Assembly (NCBI RefSeq): GCF_028682175.1 | Contig: NZ_JANHKS010000049.1 | Location: 1-40,157 of the forward strand | Source: Pseudomonas putida | GTDB lineage: Bacteria > Pseudomonadota > Gammaproteobacteria > Pseudomonadales > Pseudomonadaceae | Length of the DNA: 40,157 nucleotides | Direction: 5' to 3' | Shown: one piece after another, positions 30,120 to 40,149 of the stretch | Layout: the number at the start of each line of letters is the position of its first letter | Numbering within the stretch: position 1 is the stretch's first letter | Position numbers and translations under genes: made by a program | Notes under the pieces: generated by a model | Database searches by the model: none | The model's input: the letters and a program-made list of their open reading frames with translations, nothing else | What the model was told of the DNA's origin: nothing

Positions 30120-32837
30120 ATGGCTACTATCCACGTAGACGGCAAAGCGCTCGAAGTCGATGGCGCAGACAACCTGTTACAGGCATGTCTGTCGCTGGGC
30201 CTCGACATCCCTTATTTCTGCTGGCATCCAGCCCTTGGCAGTGTTGGCGCCTGTCGCCAGTGCGCGGTCAAGCAGTACACCGACGAGAACGACACCCGTG
30301 GTCGTATCGTCATGTCCTGCATGACCCCGGCCACTGACAACACCTGGATTTCCATCGACGACGAAGAATCCAAGGCGTTTCGCGCCAGCGTCGTCGAATG
30401 GCTGATGACCAACCACCCGCACGACTGCCCGGTCTGCGAGGAAGGCGGTCACTGCCACCTGCAAGACATGACGGTGATGACCGGCCACAACGAGCGCCGT
30501 TATCGCTTCACCAAACGCACCCACCAGAACCAGGAACTGGGGCCGTTCATCGCTCACGAGATGAACCGCTGCATCGCCTGCTACCGTTGCGTGCGTTTCT
30601 ATAAGGACTACGCCGGCGGCACCGACCTTGGCGTGTTCGGCGCCCACGACAACGTGTACTTCGGTCGCGTTGAAAGCGGCACCCTGGAAAGCGAATTCTC
30701 CGGCAACCTCACCGAGGTCTGCCCGACCGGTGTGTTCACCGACAAGACGCACTCCGAGCGCTACAACCGCAAATGGGACATGCAGTTCTCGCCGAGCATC
30801 TGCCACGGCTGCTCCAGCGGCTGCAACATCAGCCCGGGCGAGCGTTATGGCGAAATCCGCCGTATCGAGAACCGCTACAACGGTTCGGTCAACCAGTACT
30901 TCCTGTGCGACCGTGGCCGTTTCGGCTATGGCTACGTCAACCGCAAGGACCGTCCGCGCCAGCCACTGCTGGCCAACGGCAACGTCAAGCTGAGCCTGGA
31001 CGAAGCGCTGGACAAGGCCGCCGACCTGCTGCGCGGTCGCAACATCGTCGGTATCGGTTCGCCACGTGCAAGCCTGGAAAGCAACTTCGCCCTGCGCGAA
31101 CTGGTCGGTGCCCAGCACTTCTACTCGGGTATCGAGGCCGGTGAGCTTGAGCGTCTGCGTCTGGTCGCTCAGGTCCTGAAAGACAGCCCGCTGCCGATTC
31201 CGACCCTGCGTGAAATCGAAGAACACGACGCCGTGTTCATCCTCGGCGAAGACGTCACCCAGACGGCCGCGCGCATGGCCCTGGGCCTGCGCCAACTGGT
31301 GAAGAACAAAGCCGAAGACATGGCCGCTGCGATGAAAGTCCAGCCATGGCTCGACGCTGCGGTGAAAAACATCGGTCAGCACGAGATGAACCCGCTGTTC
31401 ATCGCAAGCCTGGCTGATACCCGCCTGGACGACGTCGCCGAAGAGTGCGTGCACGCCGCTCCCGACGATCTGGCCCGCATCGGCTTCGCCGTGGCCCACG
31501 CCATCGACCCGAGCGCGCCTGCCGTTACCGGTCTGGACAGCGAAGCCCTGGAACTGGCTCAGCGCATCGCCGATGCCCTGCTGGCCGCCAAGCGTCCGCT
31601 GATCGTCTCCGGTGCCTCGCTGGGCTCCAACGCCCTGATCGAAGCAGCTGCCAACATCGCCAAGGCCTTGAAACTGCGCGACAAGAACGGCTCCCTGAGC
31701 CTGATCGTGCCGGAAGCCAACAGCATGGGCCTGACCCTGTTCGGTGGCGATTCGGTGGATGCCGCGCTGCAACAGGTGATCTCGGGCCAGGCCGACGCCA
31801 TCGTCGTACTGGAAAACGACCTGTTCACCCGTGTCGATGCCGCCACCGTCGAGGCTGCGCTGAACGCCGCCAAAGTGGTGATCGTCGCCGACCATCAGAA
31901 GACCGCCACCACTGACCGCGCCGACCTGATCCTGCCAGCCGCCAGCTTCGCTGAAGGCGACGGCACACTGGTCAGCCAGGAAGGCCGCGCCCAGCGCTTC
32001 TTCCAGGTCTACGATCCGACCTACCTGGACAGCAGCATCCTGGTTCACGAAGGCTGGCGCTGGCTGCATGCCCTGCGCGCCACCCTGCTGAACAAGCCGG
32101 TAGACTGGACGCAACTGGACCACGTCACCGAAGCCTGCGCCGCAAGCACTGCGCAACTGGCCGGCATCGTCGGTGCTGCGCCTTCGGCCAGCTTCCGCAT
32201 CAAGGGCCTGAAACTGGCTCGCGAACCGCTGCGTTACAGCGGCCGGACCGCCATGCGCGCCAACATCAGCGTGCACGAGCCGCGTACCTCCCAGGACCAG
32301 GACTCGGCGTTCTCGTTCTCGATGGAAGGCTACTCGGGTTCCGCCGAACCGCGCTCCCAGGTGCCATTCGCCTGGTCGCCGGGCTGGAACTCCCCGCAAG
32401 CGTGGAACAAGTTCCAGGACGAAGTCGGTGGTCACCTGCGTGCTGGCGATCCGGGCGTACGCCTGATCGAAAGCAGCGGCGACAAGCTGAGCTGGTTCGC
32501 TGGCGTGCCTCGCGCCTTCTCCCCTGCCCAGGGCACCTGGCAGGTCGTGCCGTTCTTCCACCTGTTCGGCAGCGAGGAGAATTCCTCCAAGGCCGCGCCG
32601 GTGCAGGAGCGTATCCCTGAAGCCTACGTCGCACTGGCCAAGTCCGAAGCGGACCGCCTGGGCGTCAACGACGGTGCCATGCTCAGCCTCAACGTTGCCG
32701 GCCAGACCCTGCGTCTGCCGCTGCGCATCAACGAAGAGCTGGGCGCAGGTCTGGTGGCACTGCCATCGGGTCTGGCCGGCATTCCTCCGGCGCTGGCCGG
32801 GAAAACCGTTGAGGGTCTGCAGGAGGCAGCACAATGA
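30120..32837 (+). CDS. nuoG: NADH-quinone oxidoreductase subunit G
   Basis: Largest peripheral subunit, 905 residues. The N terminus is a ferredoxin-like domain with [2Fe-2S] N1b (CWHPALGSVGACRQC region, from about residue 34). Then come N5 (HDCPVCEEGGHC, His ligand) and N4 (CIACYRC with a later CPTGVF). C228, C231, C235 and C263 form the extra cluster N7, present as in E. coli but lost in many complexes I. The remainder is a molybdopterin-oxidoreductase-like domain without a cofactor role. The ATG at 30120 is in CCATGG context, and its end overlaps nuoH by 4 nt. Confidence 0.96.
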   Translation: MATIHVDGKALEVDGADNLLQACLSLGLDIPYFCWHPALGSVGACRQCAVKQYTDENDTRGRIVMSCMTPATDNTWISIDDEESKAFRASVVEWLMTNHPHDCPVCEEGGHCHLQDMTVMTGHNERRYRFTKRTHQNQELGPFIAHEMNRCIACYRCVRFYKDYAGGTDLGVFGAHDNVYFGRVESGTLESEFSGNLTEVCPTGVFTDKTHSERYNRKWDMQFSPSICHGCSSGCNISPGERYGEIRRIENRYNGSVNQYFLCDRGRFGYGYVNRKDRPRQPLLANGNVKLSLDEALDKAADLLRGRNIVGIGSPRASLESNFALRELVGAQHFYSGIEAGELERLRLVAQVLKDSPLPIPTLREIEEHDAVFILGEDVTQTAARMALGLRQLVKNKAEDMAAAMKVQPWLDAAVKNIGQHEMNPLFIASLADTRLDDVAEECVHAAPDDLARIGFAVAHAIDPSAPAVTGLDSEALELAQRIADALLAAKRPLIVSGASLGSNALIEAAANIAKALKLRDKNGSLSLIVPEANSMGLTLFGGDSVDAALQQVISGQADAIVVLENDLFTRVDAATVEAALNAAKVVIVADHQKTATTDRADLILPAASFAEGDGTLVSQEGRAQRFFQVYDPTYLDSSILVHEGWRWLHALRATLLNKPVDWTQLDHVTEACAASTAQLAGIVGAAPSASFRIKGLKLAREPLRYSGRTAMRANISVHEPRTSQDQDSAFSFSMEGYSGSAEPRSQVPFAWSPGWNSPQAWNKFQDEVGGHLRAGDPGVRLIESSGDKLSWFAGVPRAFSPAQGTWQVVPFFHLFGSEENSSKAAPVQERIPEAYVALAKSEADRLGVNDGAMLSLNVAGQTLRLPLRINEELGAGLVALPSGLAGIPPALAGKTVEGLQEAAQ

Positions 32838-33823
32838 CGTGGTTTACCCCTGAAGTGATCGACTCGATCATCGCGGTCCTCAAGGCCATCGTGGTGCTGC
32901 TCGCCGTGGTGGTTTGTGGCGCGCTGCTCAGCTTCGTCGAACGTCGTCTGCTGGGCTGGTGGCAGGACCGTTACGGTCCTAACCGCGTCGGCCCGTTCGG
33001 TATGTTCCAGATCGCAGCCGACATGCTGAAGATGTTCTTCAAGGAAGACTGGAACCCGCCGTTCGTTGACCGGATGATCTTCACCCTGGCGCCCGTCGTT
33101 GCGATGAGCGCCCTGCTGATCGCGTTCTCGATCATCCCGATCACCCAGACCTGGGTGGTCGCGGACCTGAACATCGGCCTGCTGTTCTTCTTCGCCATGG
33201 CCGGTCTCTCGGTCTACGCGGTGCTGTTCGCCGGCTGGTCCTCGAACAACAAGTACGCCCTCCTGGGCAGCTTGCGTGCCTCGGCACAGACCGTCTCGTA
33301 CGAAGTGTTCCTGGGCCTGTCCCTGATGGGCATCATCGTGCAGGTCGGCTCGTTCAACATGGGCGACATCGTTCAGTACCAGGCTGACCATCTGTGGTTC
33401 ATCATTCCGCAGTTCTTCGGCTTCTGTACCTTCTTCATCGCAGGCGTGGCCGTGACTCACCGTCACCCCTTCGACCAGCCGGAAGCGGAACAGGAACTGG
33501 CCGACGGTTACCACATTGAATACGCCGGCATGAAATGGGGCATGTTCTTCGTCGGTGAATACATCGGCATCATCCTGATCTCGGCGCTGCTGGTAACGCT
33601 GTTCTTCGGTGGCTGGCACGGTCCGTTCAACATCCTGCCGCAACTGTCGTTCATGTGGTTCGTTCTGAAAACCGCGTTCTTCATCATGCTGTTCATCCTG
33701 CTGCGCGCTTCTATCCCGCGTCCGCGTTATGACCAGGTGATGGATTTCAGCTGGAAGTTCTGCCTGCCACTGACCCTGATCAATTTGCTGGTGACCGCTG
33801 CGGTCGTCCTGGCGGCTCAGTGA
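32834..33823 (+). CDS. nuoH: NADH-quinone oxidoreductase subunit H
   Basis: Eight-helix membrane subunit that forms the quinone-chamber entrance and the first part of the proton path. It has 329 residues. Conserved loops include ERRLLGWWQDRYGPNRVGPF near residue 37 and FDQPEAEQELADGYHIEYAG near 215-234, the acidic quinone-coupling loop. The ATG overlaps the nuoG stop codon (ATGA). Confidence 0.96.
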   Translation: MTWFTPEVIDSIIAVLKAIVVLLAVVVCGALLSFVERRLLGWWQDRYGPNRVGPFGMFQIAADMLKMFFKEDWNPPFVDRMIFTLAPVVAMSALLIAFSIIPITQTWVVADLNIGLLFFFAMAGLSVYAVLFAGWSSNNKYALLGSLRASAQTVSYEVFLGLSLMGIIVQVGSFNMGDIVQYQADHLWFIIPQFFGFCTFFIAGVAVTHRHPFDQPEAEQELADGYHIEYAGMKWGMFFVGEYIGIILISALLVTLFFGGWHGPFNILPQLSFMWFVLKTAFFIMLFILLRASIPRPRYDQVMDFSWKFCLPLTLINLLVTAAVVLAAQ

Positions 33824-33834
33824 GGATTTGACCC

Positions 33835-34383
33835 ATGTTCAAATATATTGGCGACATCGTTAAGGGTACGGGTACCCAGCTACGCAGCCTGATCATGGTC
33901 TTCGGCCATGGCTTCCGTAAGCGTGACACCCTGCAATATCCGGAAGAAGCGGTTTACCTGCCGCCACGCTACCGCGGTCGTATCGTGCTGACGCGCGACC
34001 CCGACGGCGAAGAGCGCTGCGTGGCCTGCAACCTGTGCGCCGTGGCCTGCCCGGTCGGCTGTATCTCGCTGCAGAAAGCCGAGACCGAAGACGGTCGCTG
34101 GTACCCGGACTTCTTCCGCATCAACTTCTCGCGTTGCATCTTCTGCGGTCTCTGTGAAGAAGCCTGCCCGACCACCGCGATCCAGCTCACGCCGGACTTC
34201 GAGATGGCCGAGTTCAAGCGTCAGGATCTGGTGTACGAGAAGGAAGATCTGCTGATCTCCGGTCCCGGCAAGAACCCTGACTACAACTTCTACCGCGTTG
34301 CGGGTATGGCCATCGCTGGCAAGCCGAAAGGCGCTGCACAGAACGAAGCCGAGCCGATCAACGTCAAGAGCTTGCTGCCTTAA
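33835..34383 (+). CDS. nuoI: NADH-quinone oxidoreductase subunit I
   Basis: Ferredoxin-type subunit with two [4Fe-4S] clusters, N6a and N6b, passing electrons to NuoB. It has 182 residues. The two CxxCxxCxxxCP motifs are C62-C65-C68-C72 (CVACNLCAVACP) and C101-C104-C107-C111 (CIFCGLCEEACP). An amphipathic N terminus lies on the membrane. It starts 11 nt after nuoH, with GAGGA upstream. Confidence 0.97.
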   Translation: MFKYIGDIVKGTGTQLRSLIMVFGHGFRKRDTLQYPEEAVYLPPRYRGRIVLTRDPDGEERCVACNLCAVACPVGCISLQKAETEDGRWYPDFFRINFSRCIFCGLCEEACPTTAIQLTPDFEMAEFKRQDLVYEKEDLLISGPGKNPDYNFYRVAGMAIAGKPKGAAQNEAEPINVKSLLP

Positions 34384-34392
34384 GGAAGAAAG

Positions 34393-34893
34393 ATGGAATT
34401 CGCTTTCTATTTCGCATCCGGCATCGCTGTTGTGTCCACCTTCCGGGTGATCACCAACACGAACCCGGTGCACGCCCTGCTCTACCTGATCATTTCGCTG
34501 ATCGCCGTGGCCATGACCTTCTTCAGCCTCGGCGCACCGTTCGCCGGTGCCCTGGAAGTGATCGCCTACGCTGGCGCCATCATGGTGCTGTTCGTGTTCG
34601 TGGTGATGATGCTGAACCTGGGCCCGGCCTCGGTTCAGCAGGAACGCGCCTGGCTCAAGCCCGGTATCTGGCTCGGCCCGATCCTGCTGGGCGGCCTGCT
34701 GCTGGCCGAACTGCTGTATGTGCTGTTCGCCGACTCCACCGGTGCCGGCATCGGCCACACCACCGTGGACGCCAAGGCCGTGGGCGTCAGCCTGTTCGGC
34801 CCTTACCTGCTGGTTGTCGAACTCGCGTCGATGCTGCTGCTCGCTGCAGCCGTGACCGCGTTCCACGTCGGCCGCAACGAGGCGAAGGAGTAA
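34393..34893 (+). CDS. nuoJ: NADH-quinone oxidoreductase subunit J
   Basis: Five-helix membrane subunit, 166 residues. The third helix region (ALEVIAYAGAIMVLFVFVVM, about 54-73) carries the conserved Glu-Tyr-Gly stretch whose pi-bulge links quinone reduction to proton pumping. The ATG at 34393 follows AAGGAAGAA, 9 nt after nuoI. Confidence 0.95.
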   Translation: MEFAFYFASGIAVVSTFRVITNTNPVHALLYLIISLIAVAMTFFSLGAPFAGALEVIAYAGAIMVLFVFVVMMLNLGPASVQQERAWLKPGIWLGPILLGGLLLAELLYVLFADSTGAGIGHTTVDAKAVGVSLFGPYLLVVELASMLLLAAAVTAFHVGRNEAKE

Positions 34894-34897
34894 TCAC

Positions 34898-35209
34898 ATG
34901 AACTCAGCTATTCCTCTGGAGCATGGCCTGGCGGTTGCCGGGATCCTGTTCTGCCTCGGCCTGGCGGGCCTGTTGGTACGCCGCAACATTCTGTTCGTGT
35001 TGATGAGCCTGGAAGTGATGATGAACGCAGCCGCACTGGCTTTCGTCGTGGCGGGTAGCCGCTGGGCGCAGCCTGACGGCCAGATCATGTTCATCCTGGT
35101 GATCAGCCTTGCCGCAGCCGAGGCCAGTATTGGCCTTGCGATCCTGCTGCAACTGTATCGCCGCTTCCACACTCTCGATATCGACGCTGCCAGCGAGATG
35201 CGCGGATGA
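34898..35209 (+). CDS. nuoK: NADH-quinone oxidoreductase subunit K
   Basis: Three-helix membrane subunit related to MrpC, 103 residues. Membrane glutamates in the second and third helices (SLEVMMNAAALAF and SLAAAEASIGLAI) belong to the proton channel. It starts 4 nt after nuoJ, with AAGGAG upstream, and overlaps nuoL by 4 nt. Confidence 0.96.
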   Translation: MNSAIPLEHGLAVAGILFCLGLAGLLVRRNILFVLMSLEVMMNAAALAFVVAGSRWAQPDGQIMFILVISLAAAEASIGLAILLQLYRRFHTLDIDAASEMRG

Positions 35210-37053
35210 ACCTACTCTTTCTGACTTTCGTATTCCCCCTGATCGGCTTCCTGCTGCTGTCGTTTTCACGCGGCAAGTGGTCGGAAAACCTGTCCGCCCT
35301 GGTCGGCGTCGGCTCAATTGGCCTGTCGGCCATCGTCGCTGCCTATGTGATCTGGCAATTCAACGTCTCGCCGCCCGAAGGCGGTCACCTGACCATGGTG
35401 CTGTGGCGCTGGATGTCGGTTGACGGCTTCGACCCCAACTTCGCCCTGTATGTCGATGGCCTGTCCATCACCATGCTCGGCGTCGTGGTCGGCGTTGGCT
35501 TCCTGATCCACCTGTTCGCGTCCTGGTACATGCGCGGTGAAGACGGTTATTCGCGCTTCTTCGCGTACACCAACCTGTTCATCGCCAGCATGTTGTTCCT
35601 GATCCTGGGCGACAACCTGCTGTTCATCTACTTCGGTTGGGAAGGCGTGGGCCTGTGCTCGTACCTGTTGATCGGTTTCTACTACAGCAACCGCAACAAC
35701 GGTAACGCGGCACTCAAAGCCTTCATCGTGACCCGCATCGGCGACGTGTTCATGGCCATCGGCCTGTTCATCCTGTTCCAACAGTTGGGCACGCTGAACA
35801 TTCAGGAGCTGCTGGTACGTGCTCCACAGCACTTCAAGGTCGGCGATTTCTGGATCGTGCTGGCGACCCTGATGCTGCTGGGCGGTGCGGTCGGTAAATC
35901 CGCGCAACTGCCGCTGCAGACCTGGCTGGCGGACGCGATGGCCGGTCCTACCCCGGTTTCGGCACTGATCCACGCCGCAACCATGGTGACCGCGGGCGTC
36001 TACCTGATCGCCCGTACCCACGGCCTGTTCGCCCTGGCGCCGGACATCCTGCACCTGGTCGGCATCGTCGGCGGTGTGACCCTGGTGCTGGCCGGCTTCG
36101 CAGCCCTGGTTCAGACCGACATCAAGCGTATCCTCGCCTACTCGACCATGAGCCAGATCGGCTACATGTTCCTGGCGTTGGGTGTGGGTGCATGGGAAGG
36201 CGCGATCTTCCACCTGATGACCCACGCCTTCTTCAAGGCCCTGCTGTTCCTTGCTTCGGGTGCGGTGATCGTTGCCTGCCACCACGAGCAGAACATCTTC
36301 AAGATGGGCGGCCTGTGGAAGAAACTGCCACTGGCCTACACCAGCTTCATCGTCGGCGGCGCGGCCCTGGCGGCATTGCCTCTGGTCACCGCGGGCTTCT
36401 ATTCCAAGGACGAGATCCTCTGGGAAGCCTTCGCCAGCGGCCATCAGTACCTGCTGTACGCAGGCCTGGTCGGTGCCTTCATGACTTCGCTGTACACCTT
36501 CCGCCTGATCTTCATCGCCTTCCACGGCGAAGCGAAGACCGAAGCTCACGCCGGCCACGGGATTTCCCACTGGCTGCCGCTGAGCGTGCTGATCGTGCTG
36601 TCGACCTTCATCGGCGCCTGGATTCATCCGCCACTGGCCGGCGTGCTGCCGGAAAGTGCCGGTCACGCGGGCGGCGAAGCCAAGCACAGCCTGGAAATCG
36701 CCTCGGGCGCCATCGCCCTGGCCGGTATCCTGCTGGCAGCCCTGCTGTTCCTGGGCAAGCGTCGTCTGGTGACGGCCATCGCCAACAGCGGTCCGGGTCG
36801 CTTCCTGTCCGCCTGGTGGTTCGCGGCATGGGGCTTCGACTGGGTTTACGACGTGCTGTTCGTCAAACCTTACCTGGCTATCAGCCGCATCCTGCGTGGC
36901 GACCCGCTCGACCACACGATCGGTCTGATCCCGCGTCTGGCAAAAGCCGGTAACGGCCTGATGAGCCGTACTGAAAATGGTCAGCTGCGCTGGTATGCCG
37001 CTTCTATCGCCGCAGGTGCCGTACTGGTGCTTGGCGCGATTGTGCTGGTCTGA
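35206..37053 (+). CDS. nuoL: NADH-quinone oxidoreductase subunit L
   Basis: Distal antiporter-like proton-pumping subunit, 615 residues, with about 14 core helices plus the C-terminal lateral helix that runs along the membrane arm. Family stretches include YFGWEGVGLCSYLLIGFYY (channel Glu), LPLQTWLADAMAGPTPVSAL and the broken-helix region near HAFFKALLFLASGAVI. The ATG at 35206 overlaps nuoK (ATGA). A 52-nt gap follows before nuoM. Confidence 0.97.
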   Translation: MNLLFLTFVFPLIGFLLLSFSRGKWSENLSALVGVGSIGLSAIVAAYVIWQFNVSPPEGGHLTMVLWRWMSVDGFDPNFALYVDGLSITMLGVVVGVGFLIHLFASWYMRGEDGYSRFFAYTNLFIASMLFLILGDNLLFIYFGWEGVGLCSYLLIGFYYSNRNNGNAALKAFIVTRIGDVFMAIGLFILFQQLGTLNIQELLVRAPQHFKVGDFWIVLATLMLLGGAVGKSAQLPLQTWLADAMAGPTPVSALIHAATMVTAGVYLIARTHGLFALAPDILHLVGIVGGVTLVLAGFAALVQTDIKRILAYSTMSQIGYMFLALGVGAWEGAIFHLMTHAFFKALLFLASGAVIVACHHEQNIFKMGGLWKKLPLAYTSFIVGGAALAALPLVTAGFYSKDEILWEAFASGHQYLLYAGLVGAFMTSLYTFRLIFIAFHGEAKTEAHAGHGISHWLPLSVLIVLSTFIGAWIHPPLAGVLPESAGHAGGEAKHSLEIASGAIALAGILLAALLFLGKRRLVTAIANSGPGRFLSAWWFAAWGFDWVYDVLFVKPYLAISRILRGDPLDHTIGLIPRLAKAGNGLMSRTENGQLRWYAASIAAGAVLVLGAIVLV

Positions 37054-37105
37054 TGAGTCGATCTGACATGAACCTTGCGACTTTGCGAAAGGAATTGAGC
37101 CCGTC

Positions 37106-38638
37106 ATGATTCTGCCTTGGCTAATCCTGATCCCCTTCATCGGCGGCCTTCTGTGCTGGCAAGGTGAGCGCTTCGGCCCTACCCTGCCGCGCTGGATTGC
37201 GCTGGCGACGATGTCCCTGCTGACTGCCCTTGCCCTGTGGCTGTGGAGCATCGGTACTTATAGCTACGCTCCGGCTCCCGGCGCGGACCCGACCTGGGCC
37301 CTGGAATTCAAGGCCCAGTGGATCCAGCGCTTCGGCATCAGCGTGCATCTGGCACTCGACGGCCTGTCGTTGCTGATGATCCTGCTGACCGGCCTTTTGG
37401 GTGTGCTGTCGGTACTCTGCTCGTGGAAAGAGATCCAGCGTAACGTCGGCTTCTTCCACCTGAACCTGATGTGGATCCTGGGCGGTGTCGTTGGCGTGTT
37501 CCTCGCCATCGACCTGTTCATGTTCTTCTTCTTCTGGGAAATGATGCTGGTGCCGATGTTCTTCCTCATCGCGCTCTGGGGTCACAGCTCGGCAGACGGC
37601 AAGAAGACCCGTATCTACGCCGCGACCAAGTTCTTCATCTTCACTCAGGCCAGCGGCCTGATCATGTTGGTGGCGATCCTGGGCCTGGTGCTGGTGCACT
37701 TCAACCAGACCGGCGTCATCACCTTCGGCTACGCCGATCTGTTGAAGACCAAGCTGGCCCCTGGCACCGAGTACATCCTGATGCTGGGCTTCTTCATCGC
37801 CTTCGCGGTGAAGCTGCCGATCGTGCCGCTGCACTCCTGGCTGCCTGACGCTCACGCCCAGGCGCCGACCGCAGGTTCGGTGGACCTGGCAGGTATCCTG
37901 CTCAAGACCGCTGCCTATGGTCTGCTGCGCTTTGCCTTGCCGCTGTTCCCCAACGCTTCGGCGGAGTTCGCGCCCATCGCCATGGTGCTGGGCCTGATCG
38001 GTATCTTCTACGGTGCCTTCCTGGCCTTCGCCCAGACCGACATCAAGCGCCTGATCGCCTTCTCCAGCGTTTCGCACATGGGCTTCGTGCTGATCGGTAT
38101 CTACTCCGGCAGCCAGCAGGCCCTGCAAGGCGTCGTGGTACAGATGCTGGCCCACGGCCTGTCGGCTGCTGCACTCTTTATCCTCAGCGGCCAGCTCTAC
38201 GAGCGCCTGCACACCCGTGACATGCGCGAAATGGGCGGCCTGTGGAACAAGATCGCTTACCTGCCGGCCATCAGCCTGTTCTTCGCGGCTGCGTCGCTGG
38301 GCCTGCCAGGCACCGGCAACTTCGTCGGCGAGTTCCTGATCCTGATCGGCACCTTCGTCAGCGCGCCGTGGATCACCGCCATCGCTACCTCTGGCCTGGT
38401 GTTCGGTTCGGTCTACTCGCTGATCATGATCCACCGCGCCTACTTCGGCCCTGCAAAGACCGAAGAGATCCTCAAAGGCATGGATGGACGGGAATTGATC
38501 ATGGTGCTGGGCCTGGCCGTGTTGCTGGTTCTGCTGGGTGTCTACCCGCAGCCGGTACTGGACACTTCCTCGGCGACCATGCATGGCGTGCAGCAATGGC
38601 TCGGCACTGCCTTCACTCAACTCGCTTCGGCCCGGTAA
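37106..38638 (+). CDS. nuoM: NADH-quinone oxidoreductase subunit M
   Basis: Middle antiporter-like proton-pumping subunit, 510 residues, about 14 helices. E145 in FFFWEMMLVPMFFLIALWG corresponds to the essential E144 of E. coli NuoM. LPLHSWLPDAHAQAPTAGSV, written here as VPLHSWLPDAHAQAPTAG, is the signature near the broken helix. The ATG at 37106 has AAGGAA upstream, and it ends 7 nt before nuoN. Confidence 0.97.
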   Translation: MILPWLILIPFIGGLLCWQGERFGPTLPRWIALATMSLLTALALWLWSIGTYSYAPAPGADPTWALEFKAQWIQRFGISVHLALDGLSLLMILLTGLLGVLSVLCSWKEIQRNVGFFHLNLMWILGGVVGVFLAIDLFMFFFFWEMMLVPMFFLIALWGHSSADGKKTRIYAATKFFIFTQASGLIMLVAILGLVLVHFNQTGVITFGYADLLKTKLAPGTEYILMLGFFIAFAVKLPIVPLHSWLPDAHAQAPTAGSVDLAGILLKTAAYGLLRFALPLFPNASAEFAPIAMVLGLIGIFYGAFLAFAQTDIKRLIAFSSVSHMGFVLIGIYSGSQQALQGVVVQMLAHGLSAAALFILSGQLYERLHTRDMREMGGLWNKIAYLPAISLFFAAASLGLPGTGNFVGEFLILIGTFVSAPWITAIATSGLVFGSVYSLIMIHRAYFGPAKTEEILKGMDGRELIMVLGLAVLLVLLGVYPQPVLDTSSATMHGVQQWLGTAFTQLASAR

Positions 38639-38645
38639 GAGCGCT

Positions 38646-40103
38646 ATGGACCTGACGATTCAACACTTTATTGCGCTTGCGCCGCTGCTGATTACCAGCC
38701 TCACCGTCGTGGTGGTGATGCTGGGCATCGCGTGGCGTCGCAACCACTCGCAATCGTTCCTGCTGACCGTGGCAGGACTCAACCTGGCTCTGCTGTCGAT
38801 CTACCCGGCCTACAAGGTCGCGCCACTGGTGGTCACCCCACTGCTGCAGATCGACAGCTTCGCCTGCCTGTACATGGGCATCATCCTGGTCTCGACCCTG
38901 GCCTGCGTCACCCTGGCTCACGCCTACATGGGTGAAGGCAAGGCCGGTTACCCGGGCAACCGCGAAGAGCTGTACCTGCTGATCCTGATGGCCGCCGCCG
39001 GTGGCCTGGTGCTGGTCGCCGCGCAACATCTGGCGGGCCTGTTCATCGGTCTGGAACTGCTCTCGGTGCCGGTCTACGGCCTGGTGGCGTACGCCTTCTT
39101 CAACAAGCGTTCGCTGGAAGCCGGTATCAAGTACATGGTGCTGTCGGCCGCCGGTTCCGCGTTCCTGCTGTTCGGCATGGCGCTGCTGTACGCCGATGCA
39201 GGCAGCCTGAGCTTCAGCGAGATCGGCAAGGCCATCGCGGCCACCGGCATGCCGAGCAGCATGGCAAGCCTGGGTCTGGGCATGATGCTGATCGGTCTGG
39301 GCTTCAAACTGTCGCTGGTGCCGTTCCACCTGTGGACGCCGGACGTGTACGAAGGCGCCCCTGCCCCGGTGGCGGCGTTCCTGGCCACCGCCAGCAAGGT
39401 CGCGGTATTCGGTGTGCTGGTTCGCCTGTTCCAGATCTCCCCTGCGGCTACCAGCGGCGTGCTGAGCGACGTGATGTCGGTCATCGCCGTGGCATCGATC
39501 CTGATCGGTAACCTGCTGGCCCTGACCCAGACCAACCTCAAGCGTCTGCTGGGTTACTCGTCCATCGCCCACTTCGGTTACCTGATGATCGCGATGGTCG
39601 CCAGCAAAGGCCTGGCGGTCGAGGCCATCAGCGTTTACCTGGTGACCTACGTGCTGACCAGCCTGGGCGCGTTCGGCGTGATCACGCTGATGTCCTCGCC
39701 GTACAGCGGCCGCGACGCCGATGCGATGTTCGAATACCGTGGTCTGTTCTGGCGCCGTCCGTACCTGACCGCCGTACTGACCGTGATGATGCTGTCCCTG
39801 GCCGGTATCCCGCTGACCACCGGCTTCATCGGCAAGTTCTACATCATCGCCACCGGCGTCGAGGCTCACCTGTGGTGGCTCACCGGCTCGCTGGTCATCG
39901 GTAGCGCCATCGGCGTGTTCTACTACCTGCGTGTGATGGTGACCCTGTACCTGCAGGACTCCAAGATCCAGCGCCACGATGCCCCGTTCAACTGGGCACA
40001 GCGTGCAGGCGGTGTGATGCTGCTGGCGATCACCCTGCTGGCGTTCTTCCTGGGCGTCTACCCGCAACCGATGCTGACCCTGGTGCAACACGCCGGGCTG
40101 TAA
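38646..40103 (+). CDS. nuoN: NADH-quinone oxidoreductase subunit N
   Basis: Third antiporter-like subunit, next to NuoK, 485 residues from the ATG at 38646 (the length of E. coli NuoN). The frame stays open upstream into nuoM, but the conserved N terminus is MDLTIQHFIALAPLLI. Channel residues lie in HLAGLFIGLELLSVPVYGL (Glu) and LVPFHLWTPDVYEGAPAP. It is the last gene of the operon and is followed by a terminator 16 nt on. Confidence 0.97.
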   Translation: MDLTIQHFIALAPLLITSLTVVVVMLGIAWRRNHSQSFLLTVAGLNLALLSIYPAYKVAPLVVTPLLQIDSFACLYMGIILVSTLACVTLAHAYMGEGKAGYPGNREELYLLILMAAAGGLVLVAAQHLAGLFIGLELLSVPVYGLVAYAFFNKRSLEAGIKYMVLSAAGSAFLLFGMALLYADAGSLSFSEIGKAIAATGMPSSMASLGLGMMLIGLGFKLSLVPFHLWTPDVYEGAPAPVAAFLATASKVAVFGVLVRLFQISPAATSGVLSDVMSVIAVASILIGNLLALTQTNLKRLLGYSSIAHFGYLMIAMVASKGLAVEAISVYLVTYVLTSLGAFGVITLMSSPYSGRDADAMFEYRGLFWRRPYLTAVLTVMMLSLAGIPLTTGFIGKFYIIATGVEAHLWWLTGSLVIGSAIGVFYYLRVMVTLYLQDSKIQRHDAPFNWAQRAGGVMLLAITLLAFFLGVYPQPMLTLVQHAGL

Positions 40104-40119
40104 TGGTCGGATGAAGTAC

Positions 40120-40149
40120 AAAAAACCCTGCTCTCGAGCAGGGTTTTTT
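40120..40149 (+). terminator. Rho-independent terminator of the nuo operon
   Basis: CCCTGCT (40126-40132), a CTCG loop and AGCAGGG (40137-40143), flanked by six As and six Ts; it may work in both directions. Confidence 0.94.

Noticed and set aside
30177..32834. 885-codon frame antisense to nuoG
   Set aside because: Mirrors nuoG almost end to end; composition-driven and without domains. Similar long shadows lie opposite nuoL (35314-37251), nuoM and nuoN.
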